The position numbers and the translations under genes are program-made. The notes beneath the pieces were generated by a model. The model did no database searches, was not told the origin of the DNA, and saw only the letters and a list, made by a program, of their open reading frames with translations. 64,000 nucleotides of DNA. Source: Hydrogenophaga pseudoflava. GTDB lineage: Bacteria > Pseudomonadota > Gammaproteobacteria > Burkholderiales > Burkholderiaceae_C. Positions within the stretch are counted from its first letter, which is position 1; each line of letters starts with the position of its first letter. The stretch is from NCBI RefSeq assembly GCF_031020795.1, contig NZ_JAVHJP010000008.1, positions 147,603 to 211,602 of the forward strand. The letters run 5' to 3'. Below are positions 32,966 to 41,617 of the stretch, piece after piece.

Positions 32966-32974
32966 GTCGGCGGG

Positions 32975-33433
32975 TCAGTCGGTGTCGAACTCGAAGTGGA
33001 AGTTCAGGCGGCGGCTGGCGCTCTGCCAGTCGGGGCCGGAGCGCAGGCGCACCTGCATCTGGTCGCGCAGGCTGTCGGCGCCGATGGTGCCGGCCCAGAC
33101 CAGTGCACGCTCGCCCGAGACCAGGCGGCCCGAGCGCAGCGGGCCGTTGGTGGTCCAGACGGCTTCGATGGATGAGGCTTGGTCGAGCGGCAGCACCATG
33201 TAGATGCGCCCGCTGCGTCCCACCCAGTCGCGGGTGTCGATGTGCAGGTGCACGCGGACCCAGGTTTCCATGCCGCCGTCGCGGTCGCCCGGGGTCTGGG
33301 GCAGCCACTCCATCTGCGCGGTGGGCGGCGTGGTGTGGCTCAGCGAGTCGTCCAGGCGGTGGGTGCCCGCGCTGGCGGAGGCGCAGGCGCTGGCCAAGGC
33401 CAGCACCAGGCCGGTCAGGAGACTTGTGTTCAC
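32975..33433 (-). CDS. Small secreted protein of the fibre locus, function unknown
   Basis: The 152-residue protein has a signal peptide (about 1-22) and then alternating hydrophobic/polar strands ending NFHFEFDTD. No family is recognised. It overlaps the stop of the upstream pilin-like gene by 4 bp and precedes the chaperone gene by 9 bp, so it is made with them and is probably periplasmic or part of the fibre. The content of tryptophan and beta-prone residues suggests a beta-sandwich. Confidence 0.6.
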   Translation of the reverse strand: MNTSLLTGLVLALASACASASAGTHRLDDSLSHTTPPTAQMEWLPQTPGDRDGGMETWVRVHLHIDTRDWVGRSGRIYMVLPLDQASSIEAVWTTNGPLRSGRLVSGERALVWAGTIGADSLRDQMQVRLRSGPDWQSASRRLNFHFEFDTD

Positions 33434-34062
33434 GGGCTGCTCAGGGTGTAGGTGACCCGGCCGTTGTAGGTGCCGGCGGCGCGGATGGCGCTGTTGGCGT
33501 AGCGGAACGTGTGACAGTTCTCTATATAGGTATTGGCCGGGATCGTGGTCAGGGTCTGGGTGCCACCGTTGAAGGTCCCGGCCGGGATCACGTTGGGCAC
33601 GCCGCTGCCCGCCGCCGAGACGGTCCAGCTGATCTCGCTGAACGGGATGGTGTCGCCCGCAGTGGTGGTCAGGCTGGCGGGCGAGGTGACGCGCAGCGTG
33701 GCGCTGGCGGGCCCATTGTTGTTGTTGCTGCGCCGGTAGGAGGCGCCGATCATTACCTGCGCGGACGGCGTCGGGCAGGTGCTGTAGCCGTCCCCGTAGA
33801 GGCTGGTCGATTGCGTGCTGTTGCTGGTCATGGCCTGCGGAGCGCCCGACAGCAGCTGGGCGGCGGTGAGGTTGGCCGAGACGAGATTGACCGTGCCATT
33901 GTTGCCGTCGGCGGTGCCGTTGCCGACGTGCAGGAAGACCCGGCGCGTGGCGCTGGCGATGGTCAGAGACCAGGCCTGTGCCGGCAGCGCCTGCAGCCCG
34001 GCGCTCACCACCAGACCGGCGCCGATCAGGCGCAGCAGGGAGGGGGTCGGGGCGGTCTTCAT
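33430..34062 (-). CDS. Secreted pilin-like subunit (paralogue of 34152-34745)
   Basis: The 210-residue protein has a signal peptide (about 1-32, ending AQA-W) and a Thr/Ser/Asn-rich all-beta body. Its C terminus (YANSAIRAAGTYNGRVTYT) matches that of the neighbouring protein (YANSAVVAPGTY, NGRVTYT) almost block for block, and both have a hydrophobic RVFLHVG or RVLFLGVG strand near the mature N terminus. Two cysteines are present (STCPT, ENCHT). ATG 34062 gives a standard signal peptide; an upstream in-frame ATG at 34098 is less likely. It is probably a structural subunit of a surface fibre. Confidence 0.65.
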   Translation of the reverse strand: MKTAPTPSLLRLIGAGLVVSAGLQALPAQAWSLTIASATRRVFLHVGNGTADGNNGTVNLVSANLTAAQLLSGAPQAMTSNSTQSTSLYGDGYSTCPTPSAQVMIGASYRRSNNNNGPASATLRVTSPASLTTTAGDTIPFSEISWTVSAAGSGVPNVIPAGTFNGGTQTLTTIPANTYIENCHTFRYANSAIRAAGTYNGRVTYTLSSP

Positions 34063-34151
34063 GGCTGTGTCGTGTTCCGCCACCGGTGGTGCGGACACCA
34101 GGGAGCGGGCGACCGCCGGCGCAGGCCGGCCAGCGGTCGGGCGGCGCCAGG

Positions 34152-34745
34152 TCAGGGCATGGCCGCGGTGTAGGTCACGCGGCCGTTGGTGGTGCCGTAG
34201 GTGCCTGGAGCGACCACGGCCGAGTTGGCGTAGCTGAAGGTCCAGTTGGCCGAGCGGTCGGTGATCTTGGTGCCCGACGACAGAGTGACGTTGCTGGCCA
34301 CGCCGGCGCCGGTCAGCGGGATGGCCGGGCTGGGCAGGGCCGCCAGGCTGGAGGTGGCCGTGATCTGCGACCAGGCAATGGTGTCGGCCGTGCCGTTGGT
34401 CAGGGCGCCGGTGGTGTTGGCGGTCAGGGTGATCTGGCCGTTGTTGCCCACCACGCGCACCGGCACCACGTTGCCGGTGATGGTGCCTGCCGCCGCACCC
34501 GTGCCGATGGCCGAGGGGTTGCTGCTGTAGTCGAAGGTCACCGTATCGATGGTGGAGTTGGCGGTCAGGCCGGCAGCGCCGGTGCCCACGCCGAGGAACA
34601 GCACGCGCGGGACCACGATGCGGAAATCCAGACGGGCGTTGGCATCGCCGGTGCCGACGGTCAGCTGCGACTCGGCCGATGCGAGCAGGGGGGTGGCCAG
34701 GGCCAGGGCCAGGGCGGACTTGAGGATCAGGGAGGACTTGTTCAC
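34152..34745 (-). CDS. Secreted pilin-like major subunit candidate, first gene of the fibre locus
   Basis: The 197-residue protein has a clear signal peptide (cleavage after ASA, about residue 24), then LDFRIVVPRVLFLGVG and a long Thr/Ser/Gly/Asn-rich region with almost no charged residues and no cysteine, ending FSYANSAVV and NGRVTYTAAMP. Low charge and Thr/Asn richness are typical of polymerising pilins. The start is GTG at 34745: AAGGAA sits 6 bp upstream and the signal peptide fits; the longer frame to 34949 would run through the promoter region. As first gene it may be the most abundant subunit. Confidence 0.68.
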   Translation of the reverse strand: MNKSSLILKSALALALATPLLASAESQLTVGTGDANARLDFRIVVPRVLFLGVGTGAAGLTANSTIDTVTFDYSSNPSAIGTGAAAGTITGNVVPVRVVGNNGQITLTANTTGALTNGTADTIAWSQITATSSLAALPSPAIPLTGAGVASNVTLSSGTKITDRSANWTFSYANSAVVAPGTYGTTNGRVTYTAAMP

Positions 34746-34864
34746 GACGTTTCCTTCTTCAGGGTTGCGCAGCGCCGATGAACACTTTCTGATGCCATCG
34801 TCCCGCTGCTGAGCAGGCCGCACTGTACGCAGCCAGTCCCCTGGAGCCAAGAGACAAGGCGGGA

Positions 34865-34879
34865 AAAAGTCACACTTTT
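34865..34879. promoter_or_regulatory. 15-bp dyad upstream of the fibre locus
   Basis: AAAAGT and ACTTTT flank CAC as a perfect inverted repeat within the A+T-rich spacer between the fibre locus and the Lrp-type regulator gene. It is about 120 bp before the GTG of the first fibre gene. It could be an operator, but no cognate regulator can be named. The rest of 34746-34945 shows no gene. Confidence 0.3.
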
Positions 34880-34945
34880 CAAAGACTTGGCCGCCATTCC
34901 CGACCCAGCGGTCAAACCAAGGGGATAAGCGGTAACAAAAAGTGC

Positions 34946-35455
34946 TCAAGTTTTGGATCGGTTCGCCGAGCCGACACTTTGGTTCGCAAGATGCCCCAGT
35001 GGCAGCGCGCTGCTGGCCTTGACCTCACCGAGCGAAAAGCTGGTGTGCAGGTCTTTCACGTTGGGCAGGTGGATCAGCACCTCGCGCGCGAAGCGGCTGA
35101 ACTCGGCCAGATCGGGACACACCACCTGCAGCTCGAAGGTGCCCGAGCCGCTGATGTAGTGACAGCTGACGATCTCCGGGATCTGCCGGATGGCCTTCTC
35201 CATCTGGCCCAGCGCGTCGCCGCTGTTGCGTTCGGCGTCCAGCCGCACGAAGGCCAGCACACCCAGGCCGATCTTGCTGCGGTTGAGCTCGGCCCGGTAG
35301 CCGGTGATGAAGCCCGCCTCCTCCAGCGCCCGCACCCGGCGCCAGCAGGGCGCGGCCGACAGCCCGACCCGGCTGGCCAGCTCGGCGTTGGTCAGCCGGC
35401 CGTCGGCCTGCAGTTGGTTCAGGATGGCCAGGTCGAACTTGTCCAGTGTTTCCAT
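34946..35455 (-). CDS. Lrp/AsnC-family transcriptional regulator
   Basis: The 169-residue protein begins METLDKFDLAILNQLQADGRLTNAELASRVGLS, the N-terminal helix-turn-helix of Lrp/AsnC proteins, and has the C-terminal RAM ligand-binding domain (GVLAFVRLDAE through HYISGSGTFELQVVCPD). It is divergent from the indolepyruvate oxidoreductase gene, so it probably senses an amino acid (aromatic or branched) and controls that gene and itself. A 15-bp dyad 15 bp upstream of its ATG is a candidate operator. The stop is TAG-free and ends in a short basic tail; length is slightly above the usual 150-160. Confidence 0.88.
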   Translation of the reverse strand: METLDKFDLAILNQLQADGRLTNAELASRVGLSAAPCWRRVRALEEAGFITGYRAELNRSKIGLGVLAFVRLDAERNSGDALGQMEKAIRQIPEIVSCHYISGSGTFELQVVCPDLAEFSRFAREVLIHLPNVKDLHTSFSLGEVKASSALPLGHLANQSVGSANRSKT

Positions 35456-35469
35456 GAATCCGTATTTTG

Positions 35470-35484
35470 AGAAAGACTCTTTCT
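35470..35484. promoter_or_regulatory. 15-bp dyad between lrp-type gene and ior, candidate Lrp operator
   Basis: AGAAAG and CTTTCT flank ACT as a perfect inverted repeat in an A+T-rich stretch. Lrp/AsnC operators are typically 15-bp palindromes. Its place just upstream of the regulator gene and within the 180-bp divergent spacer fits autoregulation and control of the oxidoreductase gene. Confidence 0.45.
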
Positions 35485-35635
35485 TGAATATCGCAAAACC
35501 GGGCACGAAAAGCAAACACCTGTCGGCGACCGGGGCATACACTGAGCGGCACACTGGCACCAGCCTACCCGGCTGTCTGTTGGTCACCGATCCGCCCACA
35601 AGGCGGGCCATTCCACCCCTGCAGGAGACAACAAG

Positions 35636-38600
35636 ATGAACGCCCCACTGCCCGAGCACATCCGTCGCGCGCTCGAAACCGTCACGCTGGACGACAAATA
35701 CGCCCTGGACCACGGGCCCGCCTTCATGAGCGGGGTCCAGGCCCTGGTGAAGCTGCCGATGCTGCAGCGCCAGCGCGATGCCATGGTCGGCAAGAACACC
35801 GCGGGCTTCGTCAGCGGCTACCGGGGCTCGCCCCTGGGTGGCTACGACCAGGCGCTGCAGAAGGCCGCGCCCTATCTGAAACAGCAGAACGTGGTGTTCC
35901 AGCCCGGGGTCAACGAGGAGCTGGCGGCCACGGCCGTGTGGGGTACGCAGCAGCTGGGTTTCGCGCCCAAGGGCAGCAACAAGTTCGACGGGGTGTTCGG
36001 CATCTGGTACGGCAAGGGCCCGGGCGTGGACCGCTGCTCCGACGTGTTCAAGCACGCCAACATGGCCGGCACCACGCCCTGGGGCGGCGTGATCGCGGTG
36101 GCCGGTGACGACCACGTGGCCAAGAGCTCCACAGCGGCCCACCAGAGCGACCACATTTTCAAGGCCTGCGGCCTGCCGGTGTTCTTCCCGTCCACGGTGC
36201 AGGAGATCCTGGATCTCGGTCTGCACGCGTTTGCCATGAGCCGCTTCAGCGGCGTGTGGACCGGCATGAAGACGATCCAGGAGATCGTCGAGTCCAGCGC
36301 CACCGCCATGATCGATCCCGAGCGGGTGCAGATCGTGATTCCCGAGTTCGACATGCCGCCGGGCGGCCTGCACATCCGCTGGCCCGACGCGGCGCTGGAC
36401 CAGGAGGCGCGGCTGTTCGACTACAAGTGGTACGCGGCGCTGGCCTACGTGCGCGCCAACAAGCTCAACCACAACGTGATCGACGGCCCGCACGACCGCT
36501 TCGGCCTGATCGCCAGCGGCAAGGCCTTCAACGACACGCGCCAGGCCCTGCTCGACCTGGGTCTGGACGACGCCACCTGCCGCCAGCTGGGCATCCGCCT
36601 GCACAAAGTGGCCGTGGTGTGGCCGCTGGAAGCGGGCATCACGCGCGAGTTCGCCACCGGGTTGCGCGAGATCCTGGTGGTGGAAGAGAAGCGCCAGGTC
36701 ATCGAATACCAGCTCAAGGAAGAGCTCTACAACTGGCGCCCGGACGTGCGCCCCAACGTGCTGGGCAAGTTCGACGAGGTCGAAGGCGATTACTCGGGCG
36801 GCGAGTGGAGCCGCCCCAACCCCAGCAGCCACCAGCTGCTGCGTGCGAACGCCGACCTGAACCCGGCCCTGATCGCGCGCGCCATTGCGCGGCGCCTGAA
36901 GAAGCTGGGCATTCCCTCGGACATCGAGGCCCGCATCGACGCACAGCTGGCCATCCTCGACGCGCAGGAGCGCTCGACCCAGACCCTGCTGGCCGGTGCC
37001 TCGGCCGACGCCAACCGCCAGCCTTGGTTCTGTTCGGGCTGCCCGCACAACACCTCGACCCGCGTGCCCGAAGGCTCGCGCGCCATGGCCGGCATCGGCT
37101 GCCACTTCATGACCATCTGGATGGACCGCGCCACCGTGGGCTTCACCCAGATGGGCGGCGAGGGCGTGCCCTGGGTCGGCCAGCAGCCGTTCAGCAACGA
37201 CCAGCACATGTTCGCCAACCTGGGCGACGGCACCTACTTCCACAGCGGCCTGCTGGCGGTGCGCCAGAGCATTGCCTCGGGCGTGAACATCACCTACAAG
37301 ATCCTCTACAACGACGCGGTCGCCATGACCGGTGGCCAGCAGGTGGGCGAACGGCCCGAGGGCCACTCGGTCGTGCAGATCGCGCAGAGCATGCGCGCCG
37401 AGGGCGCGGTCAAGATCACCATCGTCACCGACGAGCCGGAGAAGTACGCGGCGGTGCAGGGGCTGCCCAGCGGCATCGCCATCCAGCACCGCGACACCCT
37501 GGATGCCGTGCAGCGCGAGTTCCGCGAGATCAAGGGCACGACGGTCATCATCTACGACCAGACCTGCGCCACCGAAAAGCGCCGCCGCCGCAAGCGCGGC
37601 ACCATGGCGGAGCCGGACAAACGGGTGGTCATCAACGAGCTGGTCTGCGAGGGCTGCGGCGACTGCGGCGAGCAGAGCAACTGCCTTTCCGTGGAGCCGC
37701 TGGAGACCGAGTTCGGCCGCAAGCGCCGCATCAACCAGAGCAGCTGCAACAAGGACTTCTCCTGCGTCAAGGGCTTCTGCCCCAGCTTCGTCACCGTTCA
37801 GGGCGGCCAGCTGCGCAAGAAGGACAAGAAGGGCGCGGCCCTGGCCTGGTCCGGCGCCGAGCCGCCGCTGCCGCGCCTGCCCCAGCTGACCGACGAGGCC
37901 TGGGGCATCGTGGTGGCCGGTGTGGGCGGCACGGGTGTCATCACCATCGGCCAGTTGCTGGGCATGGCCGCGCACATCGAAGGCAAGGGCATCGTCACGC
38001 AGGACGCAGCGGGCCTGGCGCAAAAGGGTGGCGCGACCTGGAGCCATGTGCTGATCGGCGCCAGCCAGGACCACATCCGCACCACGCGCGTGGGCACGGC
38101 CTCGGCCGACCTGGTGATCGGCTGCGACCCCCTCGTGGCCGCCGGCAAGGAGACGCTGCAGCGCCTGCGCGCCGGCCGCAGCCATGTGGCCCTGAACACC
38201 AGCGCCACCCCCACGGCCGCGTTCGTGAAGAACCCGCAGTGGCAGAACCCGGCGCAGGCCTGTGTGGAGTCGCTGGTCGCCGCGCTGGGCGATGCCGCGG
38301 TCGGCCGTTTCGACGCCGAAGCCGCCGCCACGCGACTGATGGGCGACTCGATCTACACCAACCCCATGATGCTGGGCTACGCGTGGCAGAAGGGCTGGGT
38401 GCCGCTGGGGCTGGAGTCGCTGATGCGCGCCATCGAGCTCAATGCGGTGCAGGTGGAGAAGAACAGGCAGGCCTTCGAATGGGGCCGCCGCGCCGCCCAC
38501 GACCCGCAGGCCATGGCGGCGCTGCTGGCGCCGGCCACCCCGGCACAGGTGATCCAGTTCAAGAAGCGCGACACCGTCGAGGAACTGGTGGCGCGTCGCG

Positions 38601-39229
38601 TCGAGTTCCTGACGGCCTACCAGAACGCCGCCTACGCCCGGACCTACCAGGACTTCGTCGAGAAGGTGCGCCAGGCCGAAAGCCGCCTGGGCAAGACGGC
38701 GCTGACCGAGGCGGTGGCGCGCTACCTGTTCAAGCTGATGGCCTACAAGGACGAGTACGAGGTGGCGCGCCTGCACACCGACCCGGCCTTCCGGGCGCAG
38801 ATCGCCGAGCAGTTCGAGGGCGACTACCGCCTGCAGCTGCACCTGGCGCCGCCGCTGTTCGCGAAGACGAACGACAAGGGCGAACTGATCAAGCAGACCT
38901 ATGGCCCCTGGATGCTCAAGGCCATGGCGGTGCTGGCCCGATTCAAGGGTCTGCGCGGCACCGCGCTGGACGTGTTCGGCCGCACCGAGGAGCGCCGCAC
39001 CGAGCGCGAACTGATCATGCGGTACCGCGCCGACATCGAGGGCCTGCTGGCCGGTCTGAACGCCGATTCCCATGCCCTCGCCCTGGAAGTCGCGCGCCTG
39101 CCCGAGCAGATCCGCGGCTACGGCCACGTCAAGGCCCGGCACCTGTCGGCCGTGCAGACCCGGCGCGAGCAGCTGCTGGCCCAGTGGCGCGAGAGCACCG
39201 CTGGCGCGCCGCGCAGCCGGGCCGCCTGA
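35636..39229 (+). CDS. Indolepyruvate ferredoxin oxidoreductase, fused alpha and beta parts
   Basis: The 1197-residue protein joins all modules of the 2-oxoacid:ferredoxin oxidoreductase in one chain: an N-terminal pyrimidine-binding domain (GFVSGYRGSPLGGYD), a TPP-binding domain (GDGTYFHSG near residue 530), a cysteine-rich segment at about 670-715 (CEGCGDCGEQSNC, then SCVKGFCPS) for iron-sulfur clusters, and a C-terminal gamma-type domain (VAGVGGTGVITIGQLLGMAAH). It oxidatively decarboxylates aryl- or branched 2-oxoacids to acyl-CoA, reducing ferredoxin. AGGAGA 6-7 bp before the ATG supports the start. The divergent Lrp-type regulator suggests amino-acid-responsive expression, for aromatic or branched-chain amino acid breakdown. 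Confidence 0.9.
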   Translation: MNAPLPEHIRRALETVTLDDKYALDHGPAFMSGVQALVKLPMLQRQRDAMVGKNTAGFVSGYRGSPLGGYDQALQKAAPYLKQQNVVFQPGVNEELAATAVWGTQQLGFAPKGSNKFDGVFGIWYGKGPGVDRCSDVFKHANMAGTTPWGGVIAVAGDDHVAKSSTAAHQSDHIFKACGLPVFFPSTVQEILDLGLHAFAMSRFSGVWTGMKTIQEIVESSATAMIDPERVQIVIPEFDMPPGGLHIRWPDAALDQEARLFDYKWYAALAYVRANKLNHNVIDGPHDRFGLIASGKAFNDTRQALLDLGLDDATCRQLGIRLHKVAVVWPLEAGITREFATGLREILVVEEKRQVIEYQLKEELYNWRPDVRPNVLGKFDEVEGDYSGGEWSRPNPSSHQLLRANADLNPALIARAIARRLKKLGIPSDIEARIDAQLAILDAQERSTQTLLAGASADANRQPWFCSGCPHNTSTRVPEGSRAMAGIGCHFMTIWMDRATVGFTQMGGEGVPWVGQQPFSNDQHMFANLGDGTYFHSGLLAVRQSIASGVNITYKILYNDAVAMTGGQQVGERPEGHSVVQIAQSMRAEGAVKITIVTDEPEKYAAVQGLPSGIAIQHRDTLDAVQREFREIKGTTVIIYDQTCATEKRRRRKRGTMAEPDKRVVINELVCEGCGDCGEQSNCLSVEPLETEFGRKRRINQSSCNKDFSCVKGFCPSFVTVQGGQLRKKDKKGAALAWSGAEPPLPRLPQLTDEAWGIVVAGVGGTGVITIGQLLGMAAHIEGKGIVTQDAAGLAQKGGATWSHVLIGASQDHIRTTRVGTASADLVIGCDPLVAAGKETLQRLRAGRSHVALNTSATPTAAFVKNPQWQNPAQACVESLVAALGDAAVGRFDAEAAATRLMGDSIYTNPMMLGYAWQKGWVPLGLESLMRAIELNAVQVEKNRQAFEWGRRAAHDPQAMAALLAPATPAQVIQFKKRDTVEELVARRVEFLTAYQNAAYARTYQDFVEKVRQAESRLGKTALTEAVARYLFKLMAYKDEYEVARLHTDPAFRAQIAEQFEGDYRLQLHLAPPLFAKTNDKGELIKQTYGPWMLKAMAVLARFKGLRGTALDVFGRTEERRTERELIMRYRADIEGLLAGLNADSHALALEVARLPEQIRGYGHVKARHLSAVQTRREQLLAQWRESTAGAPRSRAA

Positions 39230-39285
39230 GCCAGGCCCCTGTCCGGCCAATCTCCCCCGGTCGCCGGCCTGGGGAGGCCGCGACT

Positions 39286-39291
39286 TACAAT
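39286..39291 (+). promoter_or_regulatory. Candidate -10 box of the yajC-secDF operon
   Basis: TACAAT lies 83 bp before the yajC start in the spacer after the oxidoreductase gene. No good -35 hexamer is visible 17 bp upstream. It matches 5 of 6 bases of the sigma-70 consensus. Confidence 0.4.
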
Positions 39292-39374
39292 GACCGGTTC
39301 CGCCGCAAGGCCCGGCTGGGTGCGCCCACCGGGCCTTCGGTTTGTCCCCTGACCTTTTCGTTGGAGACCGTCCC

Positions 39375-39698
39375 GTGTTCATTTCTTCTGCATATGCCCA
39401 GGCCGCCGCAGGCGCCGGCGACACCCAGAGCACCCTGATCAGCATGCTGCCCTTGGTGCTGATGTTCGTGGTGCTGTACTTCGTGATGATCCGGCCCCAG
39501 ATGAAGCGCCAGAAAGAGCACAAGGCCATGATCGAGGCCCTGGCCAAGGGCGACGAGATCGTGACCGCCGGCGGCTTCCTGGGCAAGGTCTCCAAGATCG
39601 GCGAGACCTACATCGGCGTGGAACTCGCCGACGGCATGGAAGTCCAGATGCAGCGCACCGCGGTTGTCCAGGTGCTGCCCAAGGGAACCATCAAGTAA
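39375..39698 (+). CDS. yajC: Preprotein translocase accessory subunit YajC
   Basis: The 107-residue protein has one membrane helix (LISMLPLVLMFVVLYFVMI) followed by the conserved RPQMKRQKEHKAM segment and a small cytoplasmic domain with GDEIVTAGGFLGKV. It joins SecDF in the holotranslocon; the secD and secF genes follow directly. The start is taken as GTG 39375 because GGAGA lies 7 bp upstream; an ATG at 39342 is in frame but has no ribosome site. In many Betaproteobacteria tgt precedes yajC; here the oxidoreductase gene does. Confidence 0.93.
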   Translation: MFISSAYAQAAAGAGDTQSTLISMLPLVLMFVVLYFVMIRPQMKRQKEHKAMIEALAKGDEIVTAGGFLGKVSKIGETYIGVELADGMEVQMQRTAVVQVLPKGTIK

Positions 39699-39722
39699 CC
39701 AGCCGGTGCCGAAGGCCCTGAC

Positions 39723-41603
39723 ATGAACCGTTATCCGCTCTGGAAGTACCTGGTCATCGCGCTGGCGCTGGTGATCGGGGTGCTGTATTCGCTGCCCAAC
39801 CTGTTCGGCGAATCGCCGGCGGTGCAGGTTTCGGCCGCCCGCTCCTCCGTCAAGGTCGACGAGACCACGCTGACGCGGGTCGAGCAGGCACTGGGTCGTG
39901 AGAGCCTGACGCCCACGCTGACCCAGCTGGAGGGCGGCTCGGTCAGGGCCCGCTTCGATTCCACCGACAACCAGCTCAAGGCGCGCGACGCCATCGAGCG
40001 CACGCTCAATCCCGATCCAGCCAACCCGAGTTTTGTGGTGGCACTGAATCTGGTGCCGCGCACCCCGGCCTGGCTGGCGGGCATCGGTGCCGCACCGATG
40101 TACCTCGGCCTGGATCTGCGCGGGGGCGTGCACTTCATGCTGCAGGTCGACATGCCGGCGGCGCTGCAGCGCAAGACCGATGTGCTGGCCACCGACCTGC
40201 GCACCGCGCTGCGCGAGAAGAATGTGCGCCACGGTGGCATCCAGCGCAACGCGACGACCATTGAACTGCGCGCCCGTGACGAGGCCACCGCCACAGCGAT
40301 CGAAAACCTGATCGCTGACCAGTTCGCCGATCTGCAGGTGGCGCGCGCGCCCGAAGGCGCCGAGTTCCGCCTCACGGCCACGCTCAAGCCGCAGGCGGCG
40401 CTGGCGGTGCAGTCCCAGGCGGTCAAGCAGAACATCACGACACTGCACAACCGGATCAACGAACTCGGGGTGGCGGAGCCGGTGATCCAGCAGCAGGGGG
40501 CTGACCGCATCGTGGTCCAACTGCCCGGCGTGCAGGACACGGCCAAGGCCAAGGACATTCTCGGCCGGACAGCGACCCTGGAGCTGCGGCTGGTGGACGA
40601 AAGCACCGAAGGGGTGGCGGCCGAGAGCGGTGTCGGCGTGGTCCCCTTCGGTTCGGAGAAATACCTCGAGCGCAACGGCCGCCCCGTGATCGTCAAGCGC
40701 GAGGTGCTGCTCACGGGCGAAAACCTCACCGATGCGCAGGCCGGCTTCGACGACCAGCAGCAGCCGGCGGTCCACCTCACGCTGGATGGCAAGGGCGCGC
40801 GCATCTTCCGCGACGTGACGCGCGAGAACATCAACAAGCGCATGGCCATCATCCTGTTCGAGAAGGGCAAGGGTGAGGTCGTGACGGCCCCCGTGATCCG
40901 TTCCGAGATCGGCGGCGGTCGCGTGCAGATCTCCGGCAGCATGACGACGGTCGAAGCCAACGACACCGCGCTGCTGCTGCGCGCCGGTTCGCTGGCCGCG
41001 CCAATGGAAATCATCGAAGAGCGCACCATCGGTCCGAGCCTGGGCAAGGAAAACATCGAGCGCGGCTTCAACAGCGTGATCTGGGGCTTCGTCGTGATCG
41101 TCGCCTTCATGTGTGTCTACTACATGCTGTTCGGCGTGTTCTCCAGCCTGGCGCTGGGTTTCAACCTCGTGCTGCTGGTGGCGGTGCTGTCGATGCTGCA
41201 GGCCACGCTGACGCTGCCGGGCATTGCCGCCATGGCACTTGCGCTGGGCATGGCCATCGACGCCAACGTGCTGATCAACGAGCGGGTGCGCGAGGAGCTG
41301 CGCAATGGCGCGTCGCCGCAGACCGCGATCAACATCGGCTACGACCACGCCTGGGGCACGATCCTGGACTCCAACGTCACCTCGCTGATCGCGGGCATCG
41401 CGTTGCTGATTTTCGGCTCCGGCCCGGTGCGCGGCTTTGCCGTGGTGCACTGCATCGGCATCCTGACCAGCATGTTTTCGGCCGTGGTGTTCTCGCGTGG
41501 CCTGGTCAATCTCTGGTACGGCCGGCAGAAGAAGCTCAAGAGCGTGTCGATCGGCACGGTGTGGCGCCCCGAGGGCGCCAATGCGGTGGGCAAGGCTGAC
41601 TGA
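39723..41603 (+). CDS. secD: Protein translocase subunit SecD
   Basis: The 626-residue protein begins with a membrane helix (YLVIALALVIGVLYSLPNLFG), has the large periplasmic P1 region with LGLDLRGGVHFMLQVD and the P1-base motifs, and the C-terminal five-helix bundle with AMALALGMAIDANVLINERVREE, the RND-like D-rich helix that couples the proton motive force. It pulls exported proteins out of the Sec channel together with SecF. The gene starts 24 bp after yajC. Confidence 0.96.
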   Translation: MNRYPLWKYLVIALALVIGVLYSLPNLFGESPAVQVSAARSSVKVDETTLTRVEQALGRESLTPTLTQLEGGSVRARFDSTDNQLKARDAIERTLNPDPANPSFVVALNLVPRTPAWLAGIGAAPMYLGLDLRGGVHFMLQVDMPAALQRKTDVLATDLRTALREKNVRHGGIQRNATTIELRARDEATATAIENLIADQFADLQVARAPEGAEFRLTATLKPQAALAVQSQAVKQNITTLHNRINELGVAEPVIQQQGADRIVVQLPGVQDTAKAKDILGRTATLELRLVDESTEGVAAESGVGVVPFGSEKYLERNGRPVIVKREVLLTGENLTDAQAGFDDQQQPAVHLTLDGKGARIFRDVTRENINKRMAIILFEKGKGEVVTAPVIRSEIGGGRVQISGSMTTVEANDTALLLRAGSLAAPMEIIEERTIGPSLGKENIERGFNSVIWGFVVIVAFMCVYYMLFGVFSSLALGFNLVLLVAVLSMLQATLTLPGIAAMALALGMAIDANVLINERVREELRNGASPQTAINIGYDHAWGTILDSNVTSLIAGIALLIFGSGPVRGFAVVHCIGILTSMFSAVVFSRGLVNLWYGRQKKLKSVSIGTVWRPEGANAVGKAD

Positions 41604-41617
41604 CCGGGAAGAACAAG

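Noticed and set aside
34946..39595. A 1549-codon open frame antisense to the indolepyruvate oxidoreductase gene
   Set aside because: Only its last 169 codons, the Lrp-type regulator, look like a protein; the rest is His/Gly/Arg/Leu-rich low-complexity sequence expected opposite a GC-rich gene.
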